Shown here in pieces: positions 35,257 through 44,060 of a DNA stretch of 64,000 nucleotides. Position 1 is the stretch's first letter, and every line of letters starts with the position of its first letter. Source of the stretch: an uncultured Bacteroidales bacterium (GTDB taxonomy: Bacteria > Bacteroidota > Bacteroidia > Bacteroidales > Barnesiellaceae); assembly GCA_949298955.1 (NCBI GenBank), contig CASFYQ010000003.1, forward strand, positions 1 through 64,000. Direction: 5' to 3'. Position numbers and translations under genes: made by a program. A model generated the notes under the pieces. The model had not been told where the DNA came from. It saw only the letters and a program-made list of their open reading frames with translations, and made no database searches.

Positions 35257-37566
35257 TTGAGCAAGCGTCGTATCATAACAGCTTTGGGGGTTGTCATCGT
35301 CTGTGTGGTGATGGTGGCATGCAGTCCTACCCGCCATGTGCCCGATGGGAGCTACCTGCTCGACCATGTAAAAATCGAAACCGACAATAAGGCAGTAAAG
35401 GGGAGCGATTTGAAATCGTATCTGCGTCAGGAGCCCAATCATCGCATGTTCGGGCTTTTCCGTTTTTCCCTGGGCTTGTATAATCTCTCGGGCAACGATT
35501 CGACCAAGTGGTTCAACCGTTGGGTGAGAAATGCCGGTACGCCGCCTGTCATCTATGATCCGCTGCTCATGGAAAATTCACGTCTGCAAATGGAGAAAGC
35601 CATGAACAACAAGGGCTATATGGCCGCACGGGTCGAAGCCGACACCGTGTCGCACGGTAAGCGCATGGATGTCGTTTATCGGGTCTCGTCCAATATGCCT
35701 CATTATATCGACGACATTGGCTACAATATTGCCAACGATTCCCTCTCTCGGCTTATCGAACGGCAATTTGCCAGACATTCTCTCTTGAAGAAGGGCGACA
35801 ATTTCGACCGCAATGTTCTCGATGAGGAACGGCAGCGCATTTCCGATATTCTGCGGCGCGATGGCTACTACGCCTTCAACAAGGAACTGATTACCTACAC
35901 GGCCGATACGGCCGATCATTCCAAAGCGGTCGATCTCACCCTCAATCTCTTGCCCGATTCGGCGGTTAACACCTCGTCCTATCGCCCCTACGAGCGCTAC
36001 TATATGCGCAAGATTTATTTCGTGCTTTCTTACGATCTTACAGCTGCTGACCCGATAGATGTGTCGCAAGCCGTGGTTTACAAGAATTATCATTTTATCG
36101 AAGGCAAGCACCCCTATATTCACCGTGAGACACTCGTTGAGAATTGCTTCATTCGTCCGGGTCTTATTTTCAGTAGCCGCGATGTCGACAATACCTACAC
36201 CGCTTTCGGACGGTTGCGTATCATCAAGTATGTGAATATTCGGTTCGAACCGGTTGGACAGAGTGCCGACGGCAGGAATGAACTCGATTGCTATATCTTG
36301 CTCAGTGAGGACAAACCGCAGTCGGTCTCGCTCGAAGTGGAGGGTACCAACTCCGAGGGCGACCTGGGTTTTGCCGTAGGGGCTACTTATGAACATCGCA
36401 ATATCTTCAAGGGGTCGGAGACTTTCTCGACCAAAGTGCGCGGTGCCTACGAAAGTCTTTCGGGCGATTTGAGCGGGCTTATCAACGACCGTTATACCGA
36501 GCTGGGCGGCGAAATAGGCATTACTTATCCTAAATTCCTATTCCCGTTCCTGCGCACCGATTTCCGTCGGCGCATGAAGGCCAGCACCGAGTACAGCGTG
36601 AATCTCAATTTCCAGCAGCGACCCGAGTATACCCGGGTCATTTGGGGTATGGGTTGGAAATACAAGTGGACTACCAACCGGGGGGTCTTTCGCCACAATT
36701 ACGACCTGCTCGACATAAACTATGTGTACTTGCCCCACAAAACCGATGGCTTCCTTGAAAATATCGCCCCCGACAATCCGTTGTTGCGATATAGCTACGA
36801 GGACCACTTTATCATGCGCATGGGATATACGTTCTACTGTTCGAATCTCAATCCCTCTAATCCGTTGCAGCGGCGCACCGATGTCTATACCCTGAGAGCT
36901 GCCGGTGAGATAGCCGGTAATTTGCTCAATGCTTTTTCACGGCTTACATCGAAATCGCAACCGGCCGACGGCTACAAAATCTTCGGGATACGTTATTCGC
37001 AATATGCCAAATTCGATTTCGATTACAGTTTCACCCACCTCATCGACGACCGCAACTCGGTGGCATTTCATGTGGGGGGCGGGATAGGCATACCTTATGG
37101 GAATACCGATATTTTACCTTTTGAGAAACGCTATTACTCGGGCGGTGCCAATAGTGTGCGGGGGTGGTCGGTGCGGACATTGGGCCCTGGCAGTTACAAC
37201 GGCAACAACTCGGTATCGGAGTTTATCAACCAGTGCGGTGATATACGTTTCGATATGAATCTCGAATACCGGGCCAAGCTCTTTTGGAAAGTCGAGTTGG
37301 GTGTCTTTATCGATGCAGGTAACATTTGGACTATCCGTAATTATGAGGCGCAGCCTGGCGGACAGTTCCGCCTCGACTCGTTCTACAAGGAGATAGCACT
37401 GGCTTATGGAATGGGTATCCGCCTCGACTTCAATTATTTCTTGTTGCGTTTCGACCTGGGTATGAAAGCCTATAATCCTGCGGCCGGACAAGAACATTGG
37501 GCCATTGCCTCGCAGAATTTCAAGCGCGACTCGGCTTTCCACTTTACCGTGGGCTATCCTTTCTGA
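35257..37566 (+). CDS. tamL: TamL-type lipid-anchored BamA/TamA family protein
   Basis: 769 residues from a TTG at 35257, or 783 from a TTG at 35215; no ATG is available. The later start puts KRR next to a lipoprotein signal ending in VVMVAC, and leaves a leader of normal length after the -7 box. POTRA-like repeats fill the first half (EKAMNNKGYMAARVEADTVS, YYMRKIYFVLSYDL), then a 16-strand Omp85 barrel with the RGWSVRTLGPGSY loop (family motif R-G) and terminal VGYPF. Bacteroidota TamL is an outer-membrane TamA homologue bearing a lipid anchor. Its partner TamB is not in the window. Monocistronic, with tRNA-Arg downstream. Confidence 0.88.
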   Translation: MSKRRIITALGVVIVCVVMVACSPTRHVPDGSYLLDHVKIETDNKAVKGSDLKSYLRQEPNHRMFGLFRFSLGLYNLSGNDSTKWFNRWVRNAGTPPVIYDPLLMENSRLQMEKAMNNKGYMAARVEADTVSHGKRMDVVYRVSSNMPHYIDDIGYNIANDSLSRLIERQFARHSLLKKGDNFDRNVLDEERQRISDILRRDGYYAFNKELITYTADTADHSKAVDLTLNLLPDSAVNTSSYRPYERYYMRKIYFVLSYDLTAADPIDVSQAVVYKNYHFIEGKHPYIHRETLVENCFIRPGLIFSSRDVDNTYTAFGRLRIIKYVNIRFEPVGQSADGRNELDCYILLSEDKPQSVSLEVEGTNSEGDLGFAVGATYEHRNIFKGSETFSTKVRGAYESLSGDLSGLINDRYTELGGEIGITYPKFLFPFLRTDFRRRMKASTEYSVNLNFQQRPEYTRVIWGMGWKYKWTTNRGVFRHNYDLLDINYVYLPHKTDGFLENIAPDNPLLRYSYEDHFIMRMGYTFYCSNLNPSNPLQRRTDVYTLRAAGEIAGNLLNAFSRLTSKSQPADGYKIFGIRYSQYAKFDFDYSFTHLIDDRNSVAFHVGGGIGIPYGNTDILPFEKRYYSGGANSVRGWSVRTLGPGSYNGNNSVSEFINQCGDIRFDMNLEYRAKLFWKVELGVFIDAGNIWTIRNYEAQPGGQFRLDSFYKEIALAYGMGIRLDFNYFLLRFDLGMKAYNPAAGQEHWAIASQNFKRDSAFHFTVGYPF

Positions 37567-37611
37567 GGCAGAGCTTTGGATGCCGGTTGTTAAAAAAAAC
37601 GGATTTATATA

Positions 37612-37642
37612 TTTGGAATATCGCGAAATATCCCTAACTTTG
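37612..37642 (+). promoter_or_regulatory. Promoter of tRNA-Arg
   Basis: TTTG at 37612-37615, 19 bases, TAACTTTG at 37635-37642, 22 bases before the mature tRNA. Confidence 0.75.
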
Positions 37643-37664
37643 CAGCACTTTTCTATGAAAGGTC

Positions 37665-37738
37665 GGTTGAGTAGCTCAGCTGGATAGAGCAACAGCCTTC
37701 TAAGCTGTGGGTCTTGGGTTCGAATCCCAACTCAATCA
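37665..37738 (+). tRNA. tRNA-Arg (anticodon TCT)
   Basis: 74 bases form a full cloverleaf: acceptor GGTTGAG/CTCAATC with one G-U pair, D-arm GCTC...GAGC, anticodon arm ACAGC-CTTCTAA-GCTGT with anticodon TCT, and T-arm TTGGG-TTCGAAT-CCCAA. Discriminator A. The 3' CCA is not encoded. Confidence 0.97.
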
Positions 37739-37744
37739 CCTCGG

Positions 37745-37777
37745 GGGAGCAGACGCAGGTTTGCTCCCTTTTCTTTT
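37745..37777 (+). terminator. Terminator after tRNA-Arg
   Basis: GGGAGCA at 37745-37751 pairs with TGCTCCC at 37762-37768, followed by a T-rich tract. Confidence 0.8.
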
Positions 37778-37791
37778 ATCCGATGTGATTT

Positions 37792-38160
37792 CTATCCTAC
37801 GAATTGGCTGTTGCGCCATCGCCCTTCGCGGTAATCGCCGTTGGGCAGGAACAGGATTCCGAATCCTTCTATCCGGCCGTCGACGAAATCGCCCGCATAG
37901 CGATTGCCATTGGCCCAGGTGAAGATACCCTTGCCGTTGCGTTTCCTGTCGACGAAATCACCCTCGTATCGATCTCCGTTGGCCCATATATAAGTACCGT
38001 TCCCATGAAATTCGTTGTTTTCAAAAGTGCCTTCGTAGGTGTCGCCACTGTCTTCTAGAATAACAGTTCCGCGGTATAGTTTACCCTCGCAGAGGGTCCC
38101 TTTGAATCGGGCATTAAGTAGGGCTATACCTTCGGGAGGAGTTTCGGTAAATTGAGTCAT
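37792..38160 (-). CDS. MORN-repeat protein
   Basis: 122 residues with at least three clear MORN repeats: YEGTFENNEFHGNGTY, YEGDFVDRKRNGKGIF and YAGDFVDGRIEGFGIL, with a fourth partial before the C-terminus. No signal peptide, so probably cytoplasmic. MORN repeats form extended beta hairpins used in membrane-lipid or protein contacts; the role here is unknown. It stands alone after tRNA-Arg on the opposite strand. Confidence 0.88.
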   Translation of the reverse strand: MTQFTETPPEGIALLNARFKGTLCEGKLYRGTVILEDSGDTYEGTFENNEFHGNGTYIWANGDRYEGDFVDRKRNGKGIFTWANGNRYAGDFVDGRIEGFGILFLPNGDYREGRWRNSQFVG

Positions 38161-38364
38161 AGGTCCTTTTTTATTCGTTATCGGGAGGAATATTTTTGTA
38201 CCCCTTTGAGGCGAATATAAGGAAATTTATCGAGAACTCCAATTTGTGGGGAGGAATTTTTAAGATAAGCCGGTTTTGGTAATGGTTTTGTGGCAGGTGT
38301 GGCAGGCCCTGTGACATAGGGGAGACGGAGTATCGCTCGCTGTGTGTATGCTGCTAATCGGGGG

Positions 38365-38844
38365 TCAGGCTCCCATTTGGTCGCACCCTTCGTTACTGCC
38401 CAGGTCACCCACTTTTACTTGTTTGCGCGATTTGAATACCAGCATATCGGCTACCACGTAGTTGAAGATTCCCGAGATGAGCAGGGCGGCGAGATTGCAA
38501 TAGACTACATTCCACTCGAAGATTTTTTGGAAGATGAGCAGGAATACCATCTTTATCAGGAATCCGGCCCCCGACGAGAGGTTGAACACCAGGAATCGCA
38601 GACAGAAATCGCGGGGGGAGCGGTGCTCCAGACGGCTCTTCCAAATCCAAAAATAGGAGCACATGAAATTGCTCAGTACGGCAAACTCGAAGCTGATAGT
38701 GGGCGAAAGAATATACTTGCCGAAATAGCTGGTAAATATGAAATGGTCGCATATCCACAGCACAAAGGTGTCGACCCCTGTCCCAAACAGGCGGCTGACA
38801 ACAAATTGCAGATAGATGCGCAGTTTCAAAACTCCGGCTTTCAC
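38365..38844 (-). CDS. GtrA-like membrane protein
   Basis: 159 residues with four membrane helices. GtrA-like features: LQFVVSRLFGTGVDTFVLW early, EFAVLSNFMCSYFWIWKSR in the middle with the typical N-F and W-x-F/W, and FNYVVADMLVFKSR near the end. GtrA-family proteins help flip polyprenyl-phosphate-linked sugars or act as small transporters. Downstream of, and 13 bases from, the CDP-alcohol phosphotransferase, suggesting joint work on a lipid-linked product. Confidence 0.85.
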   Translation of the reverse strand: MKAGVLKLRIYLQFVVSRLFGTGVDTFVLWICDHFIFTSYFGKYILSPTISFEFAVLSNFMCSYFWIWKSRLEHRSPRDFCLRFLVFNLSSGAGFLIKMVFLLIFQKIFEWNVVYCNLAALLISGIFNYVVADMLVFKSRKQVKVGDLGSNEGCDQMGA

Positions 38845-38857
38845 GACCTCCTCGGTT

Positions 38858-39547
38858 TTACTTTTGGAAGGGCTTCAAGGGGTCTTGTTGCGACAGTTGG
38901 CGACGGTCGGTGACAAATTGTACCAGCCATGCCATGAAGAGGAAGCAGGCGATGAAAAGACCCGCTACGTCGAATAAGCCCAATGTTTGTCCACCGATGG
39001 TCCATTTAATATCTTCAAGAGCAGTATAGATAAATACTGTATTGATGATAATGATTATCAATCGAAATTCGGTGGGTCCTAATTTCCCGTAGGTGAGCAG
39101 GAATTTCCCTTTTACAATGGTCGATATGTAGGTATAAATCGAGAGTACCAAATAACCTGTCAAGACCAGCATGGCCACGTCGAGACGGAACATCGGCGAT
39201 AATCCTGCACCGATACACATGATGCAGATGGTGATGGCGTCGAGCGAATGGTCGATAAAGAATCCGTAGACCGGTCGTTGTATGTTGCGCACCCGGGCTA
39301 ACGTACCGTCGAGGCTGTCGCCATACCAGTTGATAAAGAGCCCGAGCGATGAAAGCCACAGATAGTTCTTGTCGATGTGCGCCAGCATGAAGCCTACGGC
39401 GCATATTACCGCTCCTATTAAACCGGTGTATGTGAGGAAATCCGACGTAACCCAGGCGGGTTGACGTTGTGCTAACCAAACAAGTGCTTTTTTCTCTGCT
39501 GCATTGAGCAGTGAGGTCTGAATCCTTTCTGATGTTTCTTTACCCAT
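38858..39547 (-). CDS. CDP-alcohol phosphatidyltransferase family protein
   Basis: 229 residues with about six membrane helices. The catalytic motif is complete: DSLDGTLARVRN through GFFIDHSLD (D-x2-D-G-x2-A-R...G-x3-D-x3-D). These enzymes transfer a phospho-alcohol from a CDP-activated substrate to another alcohol, for example phosphatidylglycerophosphate, phosphatidylserine or inositol-lipid synthesis. The substrate cannot be told from sequence. It precedes GtrA on the same strand. A TACTTTTG -7 element lies at 39563-39570. Confidence 0.88.
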   Translation of the reverse strand: MGKETSERIQTSLLNAAEKKALVWLAQRQPAWVTSDFLTYTGLIGAVICAVGFMLAHIDKNYLWLSSLGLFINWYGDSLDGTLARVRNIQRPVYGFFIDHSLDAITICIMCIGAGLSPMFRLDVAMLVLTGYLVLSIYTYISTIVKGKFLLTYGKLGPTEFRLIIIIINTVFIYTALEDIKWTIGGQTLGLFDVAGLFIACFLFMAWLVQFVTDRRQLSQQDPLKPFQK

Positions 39548-39562
39548 AGCCTAATTTTTGTA

Positions 39563-39570
39563 CAAAAGTA
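39563..39570 (-). promoter_or_regulatory. -7 element (TACTTTTG) for the CDP-alcohol/GtrA operon
   Basis: A full TAnnTTTG match on the minus strand, 15 bases upstream of the ATG at 39547. The divergent gap 39548-39882 holds this and the malate dehydrogenase -7 box; a 62-codon open frame in it (39604-39792) has no support. Confidence 0.5.
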
Positions 39571-39826
39571 CAGATTATTTGGGAAACCGAGTAAAAAAAA
39601 ATCATGAATTTACAGCGATGTGTAAAAGAATTGAAATTTTTGTTTCAATTTGATAGCTTCGTGATAATGCCGGATTACAAGTGTCCTGTTGCTTTTTATC
39701 AGGTAGTATGGGGGTTAGAGGCGTTGGGAAAGGTTTTTATCGAGAGGGTTGCCGGATTCCCGGGGGCGATAATATTTTGTTATCGAAGGTGAAAATTTTT
39801 GATAATCAAAATCTTGTTTCGGTTGT

Positions 39827-39834
39827 TATATTTG
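39827..39834 (+). promoter_or_regulatory. -7 element (TATATTTG) for malate dehydrogenase
   Basis: A full TAnnTTTG match, 48 bases before the ATG at 39883. No well-placed -33 box. Confidence 0.45.
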
Positions 39835-39882
39835 TATGCGATTTGAAATGAATTATGGTACTTATCTAAAAATAAAACGATT

Positions 39883-40884
39883 ATGGAGTTTTTGACAAAT
39901 GAAAAGTTGACGATTGTCGGGGCTGCCGGCATGATTGGTTCGAACATGGCACAAACGGCATTAATGATGCGATTGACGCCCAATGTCTGTTTGTACGACC
40001 CTTATGCTCCGGCGCTCGAAGGGGTGACCGAGGAGTTGCGTCACTGTGCCTTCAAAGGGGTGAACGTGACTTGTACAAGCGATGTGAAAGAGGCTCTCGC
40101 CGGGGCTGCCTATATCGTATCTTCGGGAGGTGCCGCCCGCAAGGCCGGTATGACTCGCGAAGATTTGCTTAAAGGCAATGCCGAGATTGCGGCTCAGTTT
40201 GGTAAGGACATTCGCAGGTATTGTCCCGATGTGAGACATGTGGTTGTGGTCTTCAATCCGGCCGACATCACCGGTCTCATCGTGCTGCTTTATGCCGGGC
40301 TCAAACCGTCGCAAGTATCGACGCTTGCCGCTCTCGACAGTACCCGCTTGCAAAGCGAGTTGGCCAAGTATTTCCATATCGTGGCCGACGAGATTGAAAA
40401 CTGCCGTACCTATGGCGGGCATGGTGAGCAGATGGCTGTTTTTGCATCGACTACCCGAGTGAAGGGCACACCGCTCACCCGGCTGATCGGTACCGACAAA
40501 CTGCCTGTCGAGGATTGGGAGAAGATTCGCCAACAAGTGGTTCAGGGAGGCAAGCACATCATCGACTTGCGCGGACGCTCCTCGTTTCAGAGTCCGGCCT
40601 ACCTTTCGATCGAGATGATTGCCGCTGCCATGGGAGGAAATCCCTTCACCTGGCCTGCCGGGGTATATCTTTCGACCGGGAAATTTAATCATATTCTCAT
40701 GGCCATGGAGACGGTTATCGACCGGAACGGTGTTCACTACAACCCGGTGTTCGGTACGCCCGAGGAGGATAAGGAGTTGGAAAACAGCTACAAGCATCTG
40801 TGTCAGTTGCGCGACGAGGTTATTGCCATGGGGGTGATTCCGCCTGTGGCCGAGTGGCACAAACTCAACCCGAATATCGATTGA
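39883..40884 (+). CDS. mdh: Malate dehydrogenase (lactate/malate dehydrogenase family)
   Basis: 333 residues. The NAD-binding motif is KLTIVGAAGMIGSNMAQ, with an Asp ending the second strand (VCLYDPYAP) that selects NAD. The substrate region has VVVVFNPADITG, and the catalytic His lies in YGGHGEQM (G-x-H-G). It interconverts malate and oxaloacetate. The segment GGAARKAGMTREDLLKGNAE is the mobile loop whose Arg usually sets malate over lactate specificity. Normal length; monocistronic. Confidence 0.92.
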   Translation: MEFLTNEKLTIVGAAGMIGSNMAQTALMMRLTPNVCLYDPYAPALEGVTEELRHCAFKGVNVTCTSDVKEALAGAAYIVSSGGAARKAGMTREDLLKGNAEIAAQFGKDIRRYCPDVRHVVVVFNPADITGLIVLLYAGLKPSQVSTLAALDSTRLQSELAKYFHIVADEIENCRTYGGHGEQMAVFASTTRVKGTPLTRLIGTDKLPVEDWEKIRQQVVQGGKHIIDLRGRSSFQSPAYLSIEMIAAAMGGNPFTWPAGVYLSTGKFNHILMAMETVIDRNGVHYNPVFGTPEEDKELENSYKHLCQLRDEVIAMGVIPPVAEWHKLNPNID

Positions 40885-40933
40885 TGTCTTTTGCACACAA
40901 GGCATTCGACTTGTGTGGCCTTGTTATAAGAAT

Positions 40934-40959
40934 AGCGGCATCGAAATTCCGGTGCCGCT
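40934..40959. terminator. Hairpin between mdh and a convergent sulfatase gene
   Basis: AGCGGCA at 40934-40940 pairs with TGCCGCT at 40953-40959, extended by a wobble and two G-C pairs. The T-run is weak. Confidence 0.55.
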
Positions 40960-40988
40960 ATTTGTCTTATGGGGTTGAATGGGAATTG

Positions 40989-42392
40989 TTATCGTCCGAA
41001 ATTGAATATGTTGGAGTGGACGTGCTCACGGTCCATAATCACTTTCAGTTCTTCCACTTTGTCGGGATAGGTGTTGGCCACGTTGTTGTCCTCGTGGGGA
41101 TCTTCGGCGATGTTGTATAGCTCGTGGGTAGGATTGCCGTTCTTGATATTCTGGCGAATCAGTTTCCAGTCACCGGCTCTTACCGCTTGCCGTCCGTTTT
41201 CCTCATGAAATTCCCAGTAGAGGAACTCGTGCTGTTGTTGTTCTCCCTTGCCGGTGAGGGTGGGGAGTATCGACAGACCGTCCATGGCTTCGTCGCGCCA
41301 GTTGGTCTCCTCGCCCAACAGTTCTACGAAGGTAGGCATCATGTCCCAGCCGGCAGCCATCAGGTCGGTAATCGAGCCCGGTTTGATGGTTCCGGGCCAG
41401 TAGGCGATGTAGGGCACACGCATACCACCCTCGTACAAGGCTCGTTTCAACCCCCTGAGTCGCTCTTCGGTGTTGAAGAATGTAGGGTCGGCTCCGCCTT
41501 CGTTGTGAGGGCCGTTGTCGCTGGTGAAGATGAAGAGGGTCTTTTCGGCGATACCCAGGTCTTCGAGTTTGTCGATGATTTGTCCTACATAGGTGTCGAG
41601 ACGGGTAATCATGGCAGCAAACTGGGTGCGCGGGTCGGTAGCCGTTCCGTAGTCGTCGTTGTCATACCAGGGGTTGGGCTCCTGGAATTTGCCTTTATAC
41701 ATCTCTACGATACTGTCTTGCGGTTGGCACAACTCGGCATGCGGAATGGTGTAGGTGAAATACCCGAAGAAGGCTTTATCCTTGTTGTCTTCGATGAACT
41801 GCATGGCGTGCTCGTGAATGGCATCTTGCGAGTAACGTCCGTTCTGGTTCTCCTTGGTCTTGTTGTTCCACAGGTACTCGGGGTAATAGGAGTGGGCCTT
41901 GCGCTGGCAGTTGTAGCCGTAGAACACATCGAATCCCATGTCGTTGGCTTCGCCTCCCGAACCGGGATAGCCCATGCCCCATTTACCGAAGCAACCGGTT
42001 ACATAGCCGTTTTGTTGGAACAAGTGGCCCAGAGTCTCCACATCGGGGTCGAGTGGTTCCTGCCCTTCGGGCTGAATCTCCTTGTTGCCTCGGATTTTGG
42101 TGTGGCCGGTATGTTGTCCGGTCATCAACGAGGCCCTCGAAGGGGCGCTTACGGCTGTGCTGGCATAGAATTGTGTGAAGGTCATACCCTGGTTTACGAG
42201 CCGGTTGAGGTTGGGGGTCGAAATCATCTGTTGGCCGTAGGCCTCGATGTCGCTGTACCCCATGTCGTCACAAAGCAGGTAGATGACATTCGGTCGTTCG
42301 GTGGTGGCTACGGCGTCTCTTTCTTGTGCAAAGCACATACCCGAGGTGAGCAGTAAGCCGCTGGCCGGATATATAAATTTACTGGTATTCAT
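40989..42392 (-). CDS. Secreted sulfatase (serine type)
   Basis: 467 residues with signal peptide ending CFAQ. Metal-binding N-terminus PNVIYLLCDDMGYSDIEAYG, then the formylglycine motif VSAPSRASLMTG with Ser82 as the modified residue, then ASGCFGKWGMG-like HLG-K region (GCFGKWGMG) and TSDNGPHNEGG near 280. This serine-type motif requires an anaerobic radical SAM maturase (anSME), which is not in the window. It removes sulfate from glycans such as mucin or glycosaminoglycans. It is the last gene of a three-gene operon with two modular secreted proteins. Confidence 0.92.
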   Translation of the reverse strand: MNTSKFIYPASGLLLTSGMCFAQERDAVATTERPNVIYLLCDDMGYSDIEAYGQQMISTPNLNRLVNQGMTFTQFYASTAVSAPSRASLMTGQHTGHTKIRGNKEIQPEGQEPLDPDVETLGHLFQQNGYVTGCFGKWGMGYPGSGGEANDMGFDVFYGYNCQRKAHSYYPEYLWNNKTKENQNGRYSQDAIHEHAMQFIEDNKDKAFFGYFTYTIPHAELCQPQDSIVEMYKGKFQEPNPWYDNDDYGTATDPRTQFAAMITRLDTYVGQIIDKLEDLGIAEKTLFIFTSDNGPHNEGGADPTFFNTEERLRGLKRALYEGGMRVPYIAYWPGTIKPGSITDLMAAGWDMMPTFVELLGEETNWRDEAMDGLSILPTLTGKGEQQQHEFLYWEFHEENGRQAVRAGDWKLIRQNIKNGNPTHELYNIAEDPHEDNNVANTYPDKVEELKVIMDREHVHSNIFNFGR

Positions 42393-42410
42393 GTTGCGAA
42401 TGTTTGATGT

Positions 42411-43991
42411 TTAGAGTTTGCTGTCGAGAAGTTTAAGAGAAATCGTTTTGCCGGAAGCCGATTCGACTACTGCTATGATGAATTTTTCGGCATATCGCAG
42501 GTCGCCATCGAGGGTGGTGTCGGCGGCTTGGAAATCGGCCAGCAATTGGCCTGAGAGGCTTATGACTCTCACGCGGCTACCGGCTTCGAGCCCGGTGATT
42601 GTGAGGTGTCCATCATAGAGCCGGCCCTGAGGGGCAGCATAGGAGTCGATTTCGTCGACAGCGGAGGGGGGATTGATGGTCACTTTGTAGAAATACCAGC
42701 CCGAGCCGGTGCCTATGCCGGCATTGTAGAGCACGATGCTCCATAGACCGTCTTTGGCGTTCAGCAGGTAGGAGTTGTCGCCCTCATATTGAATCGAGTA
42801 GCTGCCATTGGAGTTGCCGCTGGGGGTGATGGCAAACTTGCTGCCGGTTGCCGATACCGTGAAATTTTCACTTTCGAGAACTTTGGGGCCCGATATGCTC
42901 AGGTTGTTCCCGCGATTGACGATGTATACCTGACCGTTGCCGGCATCTTCGAGGCGCCATAGAAACTTGTCGGTTTGGGCGGCCGGTTTCTCAGCGCGTA
43001 ACTCCGTGGTATAGTCGCTGCTCAAATTGGTGTCGTAGGCGATGTACCGTTCTTTGCGGGTATCGGCCGTATGGGCGTTCATGATTTGGTACCATACGGG
43101 GGCTTCGGCGGTACTTACCTCGGGGGTGGCGAGCTCGGGAAGAGCTGCTTCAAACAGGGCGATGAGGCTTGTGCTTTTGGTTACGGTAAAGGTGTAGACA
43201 GGCTCTTTGCTTACGATTTCGCCTCCTTCCTGCCAGCCTTTAAATTCAATGGCTGTTTCGGCTGTTTCGTTGATAACGGCTTTTACGGTAACCCGGCTGC
43301 CTATTTCGTAACGGCCGGATTCGTTGGGAGCGGTCTCGATGAGGGCGCTGCCCAAGTCGTTGTTGCTCGAGGTTACGCTGATGAAACAGTCGGTGCGGTC
43401 CGATGCTCCCATGACGTAGACCACAAAGTCATAGATGCGCCCCGAAACCGAAGCGTCGGCCGATGATGGGGTAGACGAGTCTATTCTTATGCGTACACGG
43501 GTCTTGCCCAGTGCGGCGGTTTCGGGAACAGAGATTGTTTGTACAAAACTCTTGGACGAGGCGTTTACTTGTGCCGCTTGTGCCTCTTGTTCGTATGTGC
43601 CGTTGCGATCCCAGTCGGTATATGCCGTAATTACGTAGTTCGACGGATCGACAGACATGGTAGCGTTGAGCTCGAAACTTTCACCGGCAATGAGCAGTGT
43701 AGTCTCTTTCGAGACGATGGAGAAATAGCTGTTCGGTGCGTTTGATTTGACATAGCCCAGCGGATAGATAATGGCGTTGCCCGATGTGGTCGCCGAGGTG
43801 ATGTATCCGCCATTGGCCGAGCCGGACGGCATTTGGTAAATGGGACTCTTTTCGCTGAAACGTCCCAGAAGAACCATGGTCTCGAAGGGGTCGGAGGTAA
43901 TGTAGTCTTCGGGGGAGGGCCCGGCTGCGGCCATCGGTAACGCAGCGGCTATGAGCGGTATGATGAATAGTCGTTTGAGAAATCTGTTCAT
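42411..43991 (-). CDS. Modular secreted protein with type IX-like C-terminal tail
   Basis: 526 residues. Signal peptide (MNRFLKRLFIIPLIAAALPMAAAG). Modules in order: a GEVED-like beta domain near 95-190 (ITAYTDWDRNGTYEQEAQ), an InlB-type B-repeat near 225-280 (VTVKAVINETAETAIEFKG), a ricin-like trefoil near 290-440 (WYQIMNAHTADTRKERYIAY, FLWRLEDAGNGQVYIVN, GSGWYFYKV), and a C-terminal sorting-like tail (VRVISLSGQLLADFQAAD to the end). Likely cell-surface glycan-binding. 18 bases upstream of the sulfatase. Its modules are those of the next upstream gene in reverse order. Confidence 0.75.
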   Translation of the reverse strand: MNRFLKRLFIIPLIAAALPMAAAGPSPEDYITSDPFETMVLLGRFSEKSPIYQMPSGSANGGYITSATTSGNAIIYPLGYVKSNAPNSYFSIVSKETTLLIAGESFELNATMSVDPSNYVITAYTDWDRNGTYEQEAQAAQVNASSKSFVQTISVPETAALGKTRVRIRIDSSTPSSADASVSGRIYDFVVYVMGASDRTDCFISVTSSNNDLGSALIETAPNESGRYEIGSRVTVKAVINETAETAIEFKGWQEGGEIVSKEPVYTFTVTKSTSLIALFEAALPELATPEVSTAEAPVWYQIMNAHTADTRKERYIAYDTNLSSDYTTELRAEKPAAQTDKFLWRLEDAGNGQVYIVNRGNNLSISGPKVLESENFTVSATGSKFAITPSGNSNGSYSIQYEGDNSYLLNAKDGLWSIVLYNAGIGTGSGWYFYKVTINPPSAVDEIDSYAAPQGRLYDGHLTITGLEAGSRVRVISLSGQLLADFQAADTTLDGDLRYAEKFIIAVVESASGKTISLKLLDSKL

Positions 43992-44032
43992 GGTATATCT
44001 TTTAGGTTTGTATGATAGATGAAAACGGAGAA

Positions 44033-44053
44033 GGGAGGAGACCGGCTCCTCCC
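44033..44053 (-). terminator. Intercistronic hairpin between the two modular-protein genes
   Basis: GGGAGGAG (44033-44040) pairs with CTCCTCCC (44046-44053), just after the stop of the upstream gene on the minus strand. No T-run, so it could be a partial terminator or an RNA processing/stability element. Confidence 0.5.
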
Positions 44054-44060
44054 TGTGAAT

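Noticed and set aside
39604..39792. 62-codon plus-strand open frame in the gap before malate dehydrogenase
   Set aside because: No recognisable family, no promoter or ribosome site, and it lies in an AT-rich divergent promoter region.
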